From CAYSHJ01 sp964589725 (GTDB lineage: Bacteria; Planctomycetota; Planctomycetia; Planctomycetales; Planctomycetaceae), in the NCBI GenBank assembly GCA_964589725.1, contig CAZPUJ010000559.1:1-17623 (forward strand): 17,623 nucleotides of DNA. Reading direction: 5' to 3'. Each line of letters begins with the position of its first letter. Position 1 is the first letter of the stretch. The notes beneath the pieces were generated by a model. The model was not told where the DNA came from. It searched no databases and saw nothing but the letters and a program-made list of their open reading frames with translations. Shown one piece after another: positions 1 to 7,671 of this stretch. The position numbers and the translations under genes were made by a program.

Positions 1-1114
1 ATCCGGCGTCGCGGCCTTTCAGCGCTCCGTCGATCAACACTTTCGTCGTGCCGTCGTGTGCGGTCAGCTTCGTCACCTTGAAACTTTCGTTGTCGACGTA
101 CAACTCGCCACGCAGGTTCTGCAACGGGAACGGCAGAATCGGATTCGTGATCTCGCCGTTCTTCACGCCCATCCAGACATGAAAGAGTGGCGTCTGACCA
201 GCCTCGGGACGCGACACGCAAAAGCCGACGTTGGCGGTCGCTCGCAGTCCCAAGATCGAATTCGCCGAGCCGATACGGCCGGATGCGTTCGGATCATTCG
301 TCGCATTAGGCAACGACACGGAAAACGGCAGGCCGCTTTGCGGATCGGCGGGCCGTGACAACAGCTCCGCCAACTTCGCTTCCCAGTCTTCCAATTTGGC
401 TCGAATGTCCGGAGCGAAGCTCGCCGCCAGTCCGAGCAACTCTTGCCCGGCGGTGATCTCCGTCAACTGGCCGTCGATCTGTCCGGTTTGCTGATCGAGA
501 TGCCAACGCCCGGAAAGTTCAATCTGGCCCGTGTGCTCGCACCGCGACACGGCCTCGATTCGAAACTGTCGCTTGCCCGATGGCACGAGACGGATATCGA
601 CATGCTCGAGCGTCAAGGCTCCGGACGGGATGCCTAACGCCTGCTCGACACGCACTGTGACCGTGCCGTCTTCGATCGCGATCTCCGGCAAGCTGCCTTT
701 TTCTTGTTCAGGCAGCGGCAACAGCGATTGCCAGTTCCAATTCCCAACGCGATCGCGCACGAGTTCCAGCTTCGGCGAGCGAATGGCGACCTTGCGAACA
801 TCCAATTGCTGCCGCTCGATCAAGGCGTCTCGATCAATATGCACGACTGTCTGCGGCAGTCGAACAATCGGCAAACTCTGTCCCTTTGGCTTCAGCTCGA
901 AGCCCGAGATGACAACATCGCGACCGAAGTCATACTTCACGTCATCGACCTGCACGTGCGCGTCAGGAAACAACTCACGCAGCTTGTCGACGACCTTTTG
1001 CTTCAAGACGTCGTCACGCTCCGCCCACGCGCGCAGCAAGTACTCCCGCGCGATGCCGCCGATCGCCAGCACCAGCAAAATTAGCCACACGAACGTCTTG
1101 ACGAGCGTCTTCAT
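1..1114 (-). CDS. AsmA-like membrane-anchored protein (partial, C-terminus beyond left edge)
   Basis: Read on the minus strand from ATG at 1114, the frame stays open to the window edge (371 codons). The protein starts MKTLVKTFVWLILLVLAIGG, a short basic N-terminus and one hydrophobic anchor, followed by a soluble region rich in beta-type repeats such as 'VDDVKYDFGRDVVISGFEL' (about residues 50-70) and later 'LTLEHVDIRLVPSGKRQFRI'. This layout (one N-terminal membrane helix, then repetitive beta segments describing paired bilayer-to-bilayer structure) is that of AsmA/TamB-like and DUF748-like envelope proteins; the family assignment is inference from pattern, not from a catalytic motif. It begins only 14 nt after the stop of the glycosyltransferase gene, so the two are probably co-transcribed. 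No Shine-Dalgarno is visible: the space before the ATG consists of TCAGAGG heptamers. Confidence 0.7.
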   Translation of the reverse strand, partial: MKTLVKTFVWLILLVLAIGGIAREYLLRAWAERDDVLKQKVVDKLRELFPDAHVQVDDVKYDFGRDVVISGFELKPKGQSLPIVRLPQTVVHIDRDALIERQQLDVRKVAIRSPKLELVRDRVGNWNWQSLLPLPEQEKGSLPEIAIEDGTVTVRVEQALGIPSGALTLEHVDIRLVPSGKRQFRIEAVSRCEHTGQIELSGRWHLDQQTGQIDGQLTEITAGQELLGLAASFAPDIRAKLEDWEAKLAELLSRPADPQSGLPFSVSLPNATNDPNASGRIGSANSILGLRATANVGFCVSRPEAGQTPLFHVWMGVKNGEITNPILPFPLQNLRGELYVDNESFKVTKLTAHDGTTKVLIDGALKGRDAG

Positions 1115-1197
1115 TCAGAGGTCAGAGGTCAGAGGTCAGATGTCAGAGGTCGGTGAGACATTCCGCTCGGCAATCCGCAATCCGCAACCCGAAATCC
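1115..1197. repeat. Two heptamer arrays at the glycosyltransferase/AsmA junction
   Basis: On the plus strand 1115-1149 holds five head-to-tail heptamers: TCAGAGG three times, TCAGATG, then TCAGAGG, trailing into TCGGTGA. After a short gap, 1170-1197 holds four units of a second heptamer: GCAATCC twice, GCAACCC, GAAATCC. Both have an exact 7-bp period. The arrays supply the stop codon and the last roughly 20 residues of the glycosyltransferase (minus-strand reading VADCGLP...RPLTSDL) and fill the entire gap before the next ATG. They resemble the heptanucleotide STRR sequences known from heterocystous cyanobacteria in period only; no sequence identity is claimed. Confidence 0.85.
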
Positions 1198-2451
1198 CTT
1201 GAGGCCCACCGCGGCCAGCACACACAACGCGTATTCGGCCGGCAGGCGATACCGCAGAGAACCCACAAACACCGCGTGAATCGCGGCGAAGTACAAAATT
1301 GGTCCGGCCGTCAACAGCCATGCCCACGGCTGATGTCGAACTCGCCAACCTCCGACGCAGGCCAGTGCGACGACAGGCACAAAGAAGCCCGCCACCAACA
1401 GCGCCGGTCCGAGTGCACCAAACTGCCGAGCACTCGGCCACGGCTTCCAGTAGCGCCAGAGTTTGATCAGCGTCAGTTCGACCGCACTGCGTGGATTCTG
1501 CTTTGCGAACTGCCACGCGGCCGACTTGTAATGCTGATCGACATCGTACTCCGATCGCGAGGCCATCAAGTTGTCGCGGTCGAAGAACTGCATGTCGCTC
1601 TCGCCCGTCGCGGCCGGACTCAGCCCGTCGTACAAGCTTGCCCCTGACCACAAGGTCGTGAAGACCCAATGCCCACAGATCGAGTGATTGCGATACGCCC
1701 AAGGCGACATCGCCACGAATAATCCCAGCAACATGACCGCCGCTTCGAGCGCCGTGCGCCGCCGATCCTTCGCAAGCCACACGGCCAGCACCGCCAACAC
1801 AGGTCCCGCCAACAACCAACTCGGCCGCACATAGGTCGCCACCGCGATGCCAACTCCCGTCGCCAAAGCCCATAGACAGGTAGCAGGGGACAGGAGGCAG
1901 GAAACAGGCGACAGACCACAGCAGGCAGAAACCTGTCCCCTGTCTCCTGTTCCCTGTCCACTGTCCCCTGCCGCCAACCAGTTCGCGGCGAGCCACAAGC
2001 TCAACGTCAACGTCGCGGCGAACAACGTCTCGCTGAGCAACAGCACGCTGAACCCCACCATCGCCGGTGAGATCGCGGTCAACGCACACGCCAGCAGTGC
2101 CGTCTGCTCGTCGCACAAGCGTCGTCCCAACAGATACACGGCGCCACACGCAAGCGTCCCGACGATCGCCAGCACACACCGCGCGGCAAGGGTGCTGTTG
2201 CCAAAGAGGGTTTGTGAGATTGCCAAAAGCGCTGGGAACCCGGGCATCCGATGAATTTGTCGCGGCGGATCGTACAACGAGAACTCGTGTCCCGCCGCAA
2301 TTTGCCGCGCCAGATCCCAGTAGCCATGCGCGTCTCCCGCGATCAGACACAGTTGATCGCCGACATGCTGCTGGACGGCGACGGCCGCCGTCAACCGCAA
2401 CGCGAACGCCACCAGCAAAATCAAAATCAGCCACGTCAGACCTCGGCCCAT
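1129..2451 (-). CDS. GT-C type integral membrane glycosyltransferase (ArnT/PMT, GT39-like)
   Basis: A 440-residue protein with many hydrophobic helices (about residues 5-25, 87-108, 116-155, 195-225, 235-252, 345-365 and 375-425). The first extracytoplasmic loop has 'AGDAHGYWDLARQI' with Asp40, matching the acidic residue after helix 1 in GT-C enzymes that use polyprenyl-phosphate sugars, and 'RMPGFPALLAI' (68-78) matches the Arg-x-Pro-x-hydrophobic-Pro motif of the ArnT/PMT group. It probably transfers a sugar from a lipid carrier at the outer face of the membrane; donor and acceptor are unknown. The ATG at 2451 has GAGG at 2457-2460, 5 nt upstream. Residues about 160-193 are encoded by a heptamer array and the C-terminal 20 or so residues by another, so both segments are foreign to the fold. 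The AsmA-like gene follows after 14 nt. Confidence 0.8.
   Translation of the reverse strand: MGRGLTWLILILLVAFALRLTAAVAVQQHVGDQLCLIAGDAHGYWDLARQIAAGHEFSLYDPPRQIHRMPGFPALLAISQTLFGNSTLAARCVLAIVGTLACGAVYLLGRRLCDEQTALLACALTAISPAMVGFSVLLLSETLFAATLTLSLWLAANWLAAGDSGQGTGDRGQVSACCGLSPVSCLLSPATCLWALATGVGIAVATYVRPSWLLAGPVLAVLAVWLAKDRRRTALEAAVMLLGLFVAMSPWAYRNHSICGHWVFTTLWSGASLYDGLSPAATGESDMQFFDRDNLMASRSEYDVDQHYKSAAWQFAKQNPRSAVELTLIKLWRYWKPWPSARQFGALGPALLVAGFFVPVVALACVGGWRVRHQPWAWLLTAGPILYFAAIHAVFVGSLRYRLPAEYALCVLAAVGLKGFRVADCGLPSGMSHRPLTSDL
1877..1974. repeat. Self-inverting heptamer array inside the glycosyltransferase gene
   Basis: Fourteen consecutive 7-bp units with no phase slip. The first eight (1877-1932) begin CAG: CAGGTAG, CAGGGGA, CAGGAGG, CAGGAAA, CAGGCGA, CAGACCA, CAGCAGG, CAGAAAC. 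The next six (1933-1974) are the opposite orientation and begin CTG: CTGTCCC, CTGTCTC, CTGTTCC, CTGTCCA, CTGTCCC, CTGCCGC. The whole is thus an imperfect 98-bp palindrome. In the gene it encodes the hydrophilic/cysteine-containing stretch SGQGTGDRGQVSACCGLS and following residues, unlike the flanking membrane helices, yet the frame remains open. Confidence 0.9.
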
Positions 2452-2702
2452 GAGCGCCTCGCCCCACCAAAAAAGCGGCGAATGCTAGGACTGCCCTGGA
2501 AACCGGACAAGACGGGATCTGCCGCATAACCGGCATTGACTCGTTCGTGACAACCGAAGTAGAAGCCGCTCCCTTTTGAAGGGCCACACGTAATTCCGCG
2601 ACCGGCCTGACCCATCTGCGTTCTCACTTCTCCGGCGTGTCCACGCCAACCACTTCCTCGCGAAGCTTTTCCACCCCGCTTGTCCTTTGGGGACCAACGA
2701 TC

Positions 2703-4010
2703 ATGCGCGCGCATTTTGGCTTGGCCAGCGTCCTTTGCTTGTGCTTGAGCGGATTGACGCTTATCGGATGTGGAGATTCCTCGAAGACCGAGACTGCCGA
2801 CAAGACCTCATCGGCCGCGAAATCTTCGGCGTCGTCGGACGTCCAATCGCTACTCGACAAAGCCAAAGCTCAGCTTCAACAGAAGCAATGGCAGCCGGCG
2901 CTCGTGTCGTTGACGGAAGCGATCAAGCTCGACCCGAAATGCGCCGACGCCTTTTTCCTGCGCGGCAGCCTGTTGGCCGACGTCGGCCAGATCGCGGCCG
3001 CCCTGAGCGACTTCCAGCGCTCGATCGAGTTATCTCCGAAGGACGCCAAACTGCGGCACACACGCGGCTTCCTGTTGATGACTCAAAAGCAAACCGCCGC
3101 CGCCATCGCCGACTTCACCGCGGCGATCGAGATCGATCCGAAATACCTGCAGGCCTACAACAATCGTGGCTTGGCGAGACTCACTCAAGGCGACCGCGAC
3201 AAAGCTCTCGCCGACTTCGATCAGGCGTTGCAGATCGATCCGAAGTACGTCGAGGCGCTGATCAACCGAGGCTTCGCCGCCTATCAGACCGGCCAGCACA
3301 AGCGCGCCATCGCCGACTACGATCAGGCGCTCAAGCTCAATCCCAACAACGTCAACGCGCTGAACAATCGTGGTTTGGCATACTTTGGGCTCAAGGACTA
3401 CGAACAAGCCGCCGCCGAATTCACGCAGGCGATCGCGCGCGATCGCTACAACGCCAAGTTCTATCTCGAACGCCGCGAGTGCTACAGAAAGCTGGGACGG
3501 ACCGACGAGGCACAGGACGATGCGGCAAAGGTCGCGTGGCTCGGCAAACTGAATGAGCTGAACCGTAGCGTCGCGCATGAACCTAAGCAGCCCGGCAACT
3601 ACGTCGAGCGTGCGGAACATCTGCTTTCTGGCGGCGAGCAGCGCATCGGTCTTGCTAACTATGAGACAGCCATCCAGGTCAGGCCGGATTATGGCAAGTC
3701 GTACTCCAGCCGCGCGGCCTTCTGGCTGTCGCAGCGTGAGTACGACAAAGCCATCGCCGACTGCGAACGGGCCTTGCAAGTCGAACCGCACTTCGAGGCT
3801 TACTCGATCCGTGGCGACGCGTTCTTCAACAAGGGAAACTTCGACCGCGCGATTGTTGATTACCTCAAGGCGAAGCGCCTCGACACGCAAGTCGCTCAAG
3901 CATATCTGTTGCGAGCCAAAGCCCGCGCCGCGGCTGGCCAACGAGAGGCCGCTGCCAAAGACCTCAAGCAGGCTTACGCCATCGACCCCAGCCTGCGCCC
4001 GGCGGATTAG
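2703..4010 (+). CDS. TPR-repeat lipoprotein
   Basis: The frame is open from 2637, but ATG at 2703 is the better start: it gives MRAHFGLASVLCLCLSGLTL followed by the lipobox LIGC (residues 20-23), a signal peptidase II signal with Cys23 lipidated, and has GGGGA about 10 nt upstream. The 435-residue product then has a short Ser/Thr/Ala-rich linker (25-48) and about ten tetratricopeptide repeats in two blocks: roughly 50-290 (repeated 'A..DF..AIE.DPK' and 'NNRGLA' signatures) and 315-430, separated by a less regular segment. TPR solenoids bind partner proteins; the lipid anchor places this one at the membrane surface. No enzymatic domain is present. It is transcribed divergently from the glycosyltransferase and converges on the SppA gene; the partner is unknown. 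Confidence 0.9.
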   Translation: MRAHFGLASVLCLCLSGLTLIGCGDSSKTETADKTSSAAKSSASSDVQSLLDKAKAQLQQKQWQPALVSLTEAIKLDPKCADAFFLRGSLLADVGQIAAALSDFQRSIELSPKDAKLRHTRGFLLMTQKQTAAAIADFTAAIEIDPKYLQAYNNRGLARLTQGDRDKALADFDQALQIDPKYVEALINRGFAAYQTGQHKRAIADYDQALKLNPNNVNALNNRGLAYFGLKDYEQAAAEFTQAIARDRYNAKFYLERRECYRKLGRTDEAQDDAAKVAWLGKLNELNRSVAHEPKQPGNYVERAEHLLSGGEQRIGLANYETAIQVRPDYGKSYSSRAAFWLSQREYDKAIADCERALQVEPHFEAYSIRGDAFFNKGNFDRAIVDYLKAKRLDTQVAQAYLLRAKARAAAGQREAAAKDLKQAYAIDPSLRPAD

Positions 4011-4021
4011 CCCACAAACAA

Positions 4022-4165
4022 GCGAGCCCCACCGGGCTTGCCCCGGTGGCTCGCGGGATTTTGCACTACTCCTGTCTGCCGACAGGCAGGTCGGCGTCAC
4101 GCGAAACAAACGGCTCAGTAGTGCAGAATCCCGTAAACCACTGGGGCAAGCCCAGTGGGGTCGCG
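4022..4165. repeat. Compound inverted repeat element, copy 1 (CTTGC-loop hairpins plus GCACTACT tails)
   Basis: Two 49-bp arms face each other (4022-4070 and 4117-4165) around a 46-bp centre. Each arm contains a perfect hairpin with an 8-bp stem and 5-nt loop (4029-4049, stem CCACCGGG, loop CTTGC; 4138-4158, which read on the minus strand has stem CCACTGGG, loop CTTGC) and a 21-nt tail ending TTTTGCACTACT or TTCTGCACTACT. The one stem difference between arms is compensated on both sides of the stem. The centre has a further small hairpin, CCTGTC/GACAGG at 4071-4086. The element fills the gap between the convergent TPR and SppA genes and could double as a transcription stop, although no T-run follows. 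A second copy lies at 8965-9068. Confidence 0.9.
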
Positions 4166-4175
4166 TGACTGAGGC

Positions 4176-5258
4176 TTACCGGATCTCGAAACTCGACGCC
4201 CAGACCGGCAGCGGAGTCGGCACCGAGCCGCAGAAGTACATCGCTCGCGGCACGGAAAGTTCCAGGAGTTTGCGGAACTGGAACTCGGGATCGCGCGCTT
4301 GTGCGGTTCCCAGCAGCAAATCCATCAGCGTGGTCGGGAATTCGTACTGTACGACACGCACGCGACTCAGCCCTAACTTGGCCTTGAGCGCATCGAGAGC
4401 AACCTCTTCGTCGCCGATCTCATCAATCAAGCCGTTGGTCTTGGCTTCTTCGGCCGTGAAGATTTGACCTGTTGCCAGTTCCTTGACCTTCTCCTCATCC
4501 AAAGCCGGTCGGTTGTCGGCCACAATCTTCACGAAGCGTTGAAACGAGTCTTGCAGAATGCGACTCCAGAGTTCTTTTTCCGGGTCCGTCAGCGGACGCA
4601 ACGGGTTGAGTGAATCTTTGAACTTGCCGGTCTTCAGTGCGTCCGTCTTGACGCCCACCTTTTCTGCAAGCTGGCTGGCATCGTAACGCGGAATGATCAC
4701 GCCGATCGAACCGGTCCAGGTCGTTGGTTCGGCGAAGATCTTGCCTTCCTTGCCCGCTCCCATCGCGACATAGACACCTCCCGATGCGGCCATGCGTTTC
4801 ATGGCGACGAAGATGGGCTTCTTGGTCTTCTCACGAAGATCGACCAGCTTGTGGTAGATCTGATGGCTGTCGGCGACCAAGCCCCCGGGGCTGTCAATGA
4901 CCAGTAGCACGCCTTTGACCGCCTTGTCCTCTTTCACCTGTTTGATCGCATCCAAGACGTGTTTGGTGAACGGCGGCATGATCGTGCCGCTGATCTCAAT
5001 GACGGCGATCTTGTCGTCGGCCATTTTGTCGCCGGAGTGGTATCGCTCGGTCGGCGACGAGTCGTGCGCGAAGTACGCCTGATACTGCGAGTGCAGCCGC
5101 AGGCAGTAAAGCAGCGAGAGCACCAGCGCCACCATCAGTCCGCGGACGAACCAACGGCGTACCCAAAACGGTGACGTCGGCATCTGCTGAATGATGATCG
5201 GCGTCGCCGCAGCGCTCTGAGTGACCATCGGAACTGGTGTTCCAGAAGACATAAGCAT
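4176..5258 (-). CDS. sppA: Signal peptide peptidase SppA-type serine protease (family S49)
   Basis: A 360-residue protein with a short cytoplasmic N-terminus, one transmembrane helix (about 38-55) and a protease domain outside the membrane. The S49 signatures are present: 'IDSPGG' at 121-126, nucleophile Ser159 in 'MAASGG', 'TGSIGVI' at 182-188, and the general base Lys214 in 'TGKFKD'. Family members use a Ser/Lys dyad to degrade remnant signal peptides and some membrane proteins. The length matches the short, single-domain form seen in Bacillus and many other bacteria, not the 67-kDa double-domain E. coli enzyme. Two starts compete: ATG at 5258 is 4 nt from AGGAG (5263-5267), ATG at 5252 is 10 nt from it; the longer form is given. 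The gene is divergent from the YHS-type gene and apparently monocistronic. Confidence 0.92.
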   Translation of the reverse strand: MLMSSGTPVPMVTQSAAATPIIIQQMPTSPFWVRRWFVRGLMVALVLSLLYCLRLHSQYQAYFAHDSSPTERYHSGDKMADDKIAVIEISGTIMPPFTKHVLDAIKQVKEDKAVKGVLLVIDSPGGLVADSHQIYHKLVDLREKTKKPIFVAMKRMAASGGVYVAMGAGKEGKIFAEPTTWTGSIGVIIPRYDASQLAEKVGVKTDALKTGKFKDSLNPLRPLTDPEKELWSRILQDSFQRFVKIVADNRPALDEEKVKELATGQIFTAEEAKTNGLIDEIGDEEVALDALKAKLGLSRVRVVQYEFPTTLMDLLLGTAQARDPEFQFRKLLELSVPRAMYFCGSVPTPLPVWASSFEIR

Positions 5259-5564
5259 CGAACTCCTGAGGGGATTTCACCGCGACGACCGGACCGGTCA
5301 GCGTGAGTGACGAATCTGGGCAAAGTTTTCCGGGTGTTTCGACTGTGCCAGCCACACGACAGGAAACGCTCGTAACCCCGGCACAGCCGTCATAAGCCAA
5401 CCGCAGGGGCGACGATAGTAACAAGGCAAAGTCGGGTCGGAGAATCTCGGCGGATTATTGGATGCCAAGTGGGCCTCTGCAATCCACCGTCGCTCCGGCG
5501 CGCAGCAACTCGTGACACGCATGTATCTCGGAACGGCCCCGACAGGGACGGAGGAGCCTTGGCA
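5259..5564. other. Divergent intergenic region between sppA and the YHS-type gene
   Basis: These 306 bp separate two divergently transcribed genes and should hold both promoters. I see the AGGAG ribosome site of sppA at its left end and GGAGGAG for the right gene at 5550-5556, but no convincing -35/-10 pair, no long inverted repeat and no small gene with coding character. The frames open here are shadows or unused upstream extensions. Confidence 0.5.
5550..5556 (+). promoter_or_regulatory. Shine-Dalgarno sequence that fixes the YHS-type gene start
   Basis: GGAGGAG lies 8 nt before ATG 5565. This spacing, together with the signal peptide that begins at that ATG, decides for 5565 over the upstream in-frame ATG at 5469. 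Confidence 0.75.
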
Positions 5565-7358
5565 ATGAACAGAAAATATGGTCTCGCGGCGACAGTGTGG
5601 ATGCTCGGCAGCGGTTTGTTGCTTGATGGTGGACTGACCGCGGAAGCGCAAGTCCTCTCAACACAGCCCGCGAACAACGTCAAGACGGCGTGGCAGAGCG
5701 CTGAGGGCAACAGTGACAACCCGGCGACTGGTGCGACACGCTCGCGAGCTCAGGCGAGCCACGCGGTGTACGAAAGACTGACTCCAAGCAAGTTCTCTCG
5801 CCGCGTGCAACCGATTGGTCACGAGGAAGAAACGTCCGCTAAGAAAGCTCCTCGGCTGCTGTCGGATTTCTTACGGAACGCGGACAAGCCAATCAGCGAT
5901 AACACCGAACAGCCGGCGTCGAACGGGCCGCTCTCCGCCGGGCACAAGATACTCGGCAGCAATACGTCCTCGAATCGTCCGAGCACCAATGCGACATCTC
6001 CACCTCCCCTTTCGCGTCCTGACAGTCGTTCGGCCATTCAGCCGGCCGGGCTGGACGAGGCCTCGCCGGCCAGCCAGCCCAACTCGCAAAATGGGTTCGC
6101 CCCGTCGCCAATTCAGCAGCAACTCGAAGACATGTATCGCCGAGACGGGCGTCCTGTCCCGCCGTTGAACTTCCAACAGTCCCAGATCAACGCGGCACCT
6201 CAGCCGCCAACAGCACGATCACAGTTTCAGACGCCTGGCAGCAGTCCGGCCGTCATGCCGAAAGGCCAAATCCAGCGGCCCACGCCGATGCCCAGTATGG
6301 GGCCACCGAACCCGAATGTGGTTTCTCCGAACAGTAAGATCAGTCGCACGGGCGGCTTACTCAACCGGATCAACCCGTTCAAGAGCCGTTCGACCGCGAC
6401 TCCGACACAGCCACCGGAATCGGCTCCGACACAAATGGGTGCCGCAGTCAAGCCAGCCTCAGATCCGCAACGCATGCAGCCACAGTCCACTCTCGCGCCG
6501 AAGGGTTTTAGAATCGGCGGCTCGACGCAGCCGAAGCAGATGACCTCCCAACCCGCCGTCGCCGCGCCAATAATTCTGCCGCAAGTTTCACCGGCGGCGA
6601 ATGCCAATGTCGCGCCGCGGAGCGAGCTGTCGAATACACTGCCGCCCGTTCCGGGTGACCCTGGATTCCAGGCGACAGCCATTCAGGTGAAACCCGCCGG
6701 CTCGGTCGACGACGCGCTCGACAATGTGTTCACTGAAATGGAGGAAGACGCCGCGGACGGCAAGCCCGTGGACGACCGCAAGGCTGACGACAGCCAGAAG
6801 GACAGCAGTCCGTTCAGTGGTCTCTCGCTCGACAGCCAACCGTCGATCTTACCGGAACCGCAAGCGGCTGAGACAACAGTCTCAACCGGATCGACTACCA
6901 ACCGCGACGCCGAGAATGATTCAACGGCCGCGGCCGAGAAACAAGACATTCCGTTGCCCAGCGATACCTCCGACGAGGAGGCATCGAAAAAAACGACGGA
7001 CGCTAAACGGAAGTTAATCGCCGAACGAACGGACCTTCAGGGGATGAAAGGATTCTGTCCGGTCGCGTTACGCGACGACCGTGACCTGCAGAACGCCTTG
7101 CCGGAGCATGCCTCCCTCTTCAAGGGACGGACCTACTACTTCAGTTCGGCCGACGCAAAGGCCACGTTTGATGAGCAACCTGAACAGTACGCTCCAATGG
7201 CCTGCGGCAATGACGTCGTGCTGCTGAAGACCAAGGACACGAAGGAAGGCTCGTTGGACTTCGCCGTCTGGTACAAGGACCGACTATATCTCTTCACCAG
7301 TCAGAAGACGCTTGAGCAATTCATCGCGACTCCCAGCGAGTTCGTGATCAAAGACTAA
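5565..7358 (+). CDS. Exported, largely disordered protein with C-terminal YHS-like domains
   Basis: The 597-residue product from ATG 5565 opens with MNRKYGLAATVWMLGSGLLL and a likely signal peptidase I site after AEA (residue 28). Residues about 30-480 are dominated by Pro, Ser, Gln, Asn and Thr with no repeats or recognisable fold and should be disordered. The last 110 residues are ordered: 'GMKGFCPVALRDDRDLQ', then 'LFKGRTYYFSSADAKATFDE' and 'PEQYAPMACGNDVVLL' form a YHS-type module (aromatic 'GRTYYFSS' core, 'P..YAP' end), followed by a second, Cys-less half-module 'FAVWYKDRLYLFTSQKTLEQ'. YHS domains are linked to metal binding; the single Cys in GFCPV is the only conserved candidate ligand visible. 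Function is unknown. A strong terminator follows 32 nt after the stop. Confidence 0.8.
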   Translation: MNRKYGLAATVWMLGSGLLLDGGLTAEAQVLSTQPANNVKTAWQSAEGNSDNPATGATRSRAQASHAVYERLTPSKFSRRVQPIGHEEETSAKKAPRLLSDFLRNADKPISDNTEQPASNGPLSAGHKILGSNTSSNRPSTNATSPPPLSRPDSRSAIQPAGLDEASPASQPNSQNGFAPSPIQQQLEDMYRRDGRPVPPLNFQQSQINAAPQPPTARSQFQTPGSSPAVMPKGQIQRPTPMPSMGPPNPNVVSPNSKISRTGGLLNRINPFKSRSTATPTQPPESAPTQMGAAVKPASDPQRMQPQSTLAPKGFRIGGSTQPKQMTSQPAVAAPIILPQVSPAANANVAPRSELSNTLPPVPGDPGFQATAIQVKPAGSVDDALDNVFTEMEEDAADGKPVDDRKADDSQKDSSPFSGLSLDSQPSILPEPQAAETTVSTGSTTNRDAENDSTAAAEKQDIPLPSDTSDEEASKKTTDAKRKLIAERTDLQGMKGFCPVALRDDRDLQNALPEHASLFKGRTYYFSSADAKATFDEQPEQYAPMACGNDVVLLKTKDTKEGSLDFAVWYKDRLYLFTSQKTLEQFIATPSEFVIKD

Positions 7359-7389
7359 GCCCCAGGCGCGATCTGACTGTTCACGATAG

Positions 7390-7421
7390 CCCCGGCCGCG
7401 AAAGTTGCCGGGGTTTTTTTT
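7390..7421 (+). terminator. Rho-independent terminator of the YHS-type gene
   Basis: A perfect 7-bp GC stem, CCCCGGC (7390-7396) with GCCGGGG (7407-7413), has a 10-nt loop and is followed at once by eight T (7414-7421). It lies 32 nt beyond the TAA/TAG end region of the upstream gene, in the correct orientation. Confidence 0.9.
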
Positions 7422-7423
7422 GG

Positions 7424-7590
7424 TTCGCCAGCGAACCGCCGGGCGCGGTCACGGACAGGCGGGGTGAGGGCCTGGTCCGCCGTGATGGCGTCGAGCCATT
7501 CGGTCTGGGCTTTGCTTTGGTCACGCAGCCAGTGGACCAGGCTCAGCGCTTCCAGCTCCGCCCGCAGTTCCGGTGTCCACGGCCGCGGCT
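7424..7590 (-). pseudogene. Orphan C-terminal tail of a WD40-type Ser/Thr kinase (fragment 1)
   Basis: Minus-strand reading gives 'PRPWTPELRAELEALSLVHW' and continues 'LRDQ...TEWLDAITADQ...PPVRDRARRFA'. Aligned by eye with the tail of the kinase gene ending at 9076, 40 of 58 residues are identical. No kinase, membrane or WD40 sequence precedes it: the homology starts immediately after the stop codon of the toxin remnant at 7591. It has no start codon or ribosome site of its own and its frame runs on meaninglessly into the terminator of the neighbouring gene. I read it as the leftover 3' end of a lost kinase gene. Confidence 0.75.
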
Positions 7591-7671
7591 TCAGTCGATT
7601 CCGAACGCGACTTTGAGGCACTCGTCAATTTGCTTCATCGCCTTGCACAGAATGACGTCGCCGCGTTTCAT
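7591..7671 (-). pseudogene. MazF/PemK-type toxin reduced to its two ends
   Basis: The 26-residue frame MKRGDVIL-CKAMKQIDECLKVAFGID joins two recognisable pieces. MKRGDVIL is the N-terminal strand typical of MazF/PemK endoribonuclease toxins (normally about 110 residues), and MKQIDECLKVAFGID is typical of their C-terminal helix. The roughly 80 residues between, with all RNA-binding and catalytic positions, are missing, without a frame change. Its ATG overlaps the antitoxin stop as ATGA (7671-7668), the usual translational coupling of such pairs. The product cannot be an active ribonuclease. The family call rests on these short segments and on the neighbouring antitoxin-like frame. Confidence 0.7.

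Noticed and set aside
1115..1974. CRISPR array
   Set aside because: The periodicity is 7 bp without spacers; no 25-40 nt repeats and no cas genes anywhere in the window.
2536..2565. TTGACT / TAGAAG as promoter of the TPR gene
   Set aside because: The -10 match is poor, spacing is 18 and the distance to the start is long; not enough to call.
1136..2587. Long minus-strand frame of 483 codons
   Set aside because: A shadow of the glycosyltransferase gene: Arg-rich composition, no hydrophobic segments, no motif.
2637..2702. Longer start for the TPR protein (22 extra residues)
   Set aside because: The extension hides the signal peptide; ATG 2703 gives a standard lipoprotein signal with lipobox LIGC.
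3431..3450. GCGATCGC octamers as HIP1 sites
   Set aside because: Only two adjacent copies, in a codon context (Ala-Ile-Ala-Arg-Asp-Arg) rich in GAT/CGC; no enrichment elsewhere.
3030..4109. Minus-strand frame of 359 codons opposite the TPR gene
   Set aside because: The periodic look comes from the antisense of the TPR repeats; no independent motif or start signal.
5469..5564. Longer start for the YHS-type protein
   Set aside because: The extra 32 residues are Arg-rich and would bury the signal peptide; ATG 5565 has GGAGGAG at 8 nt.
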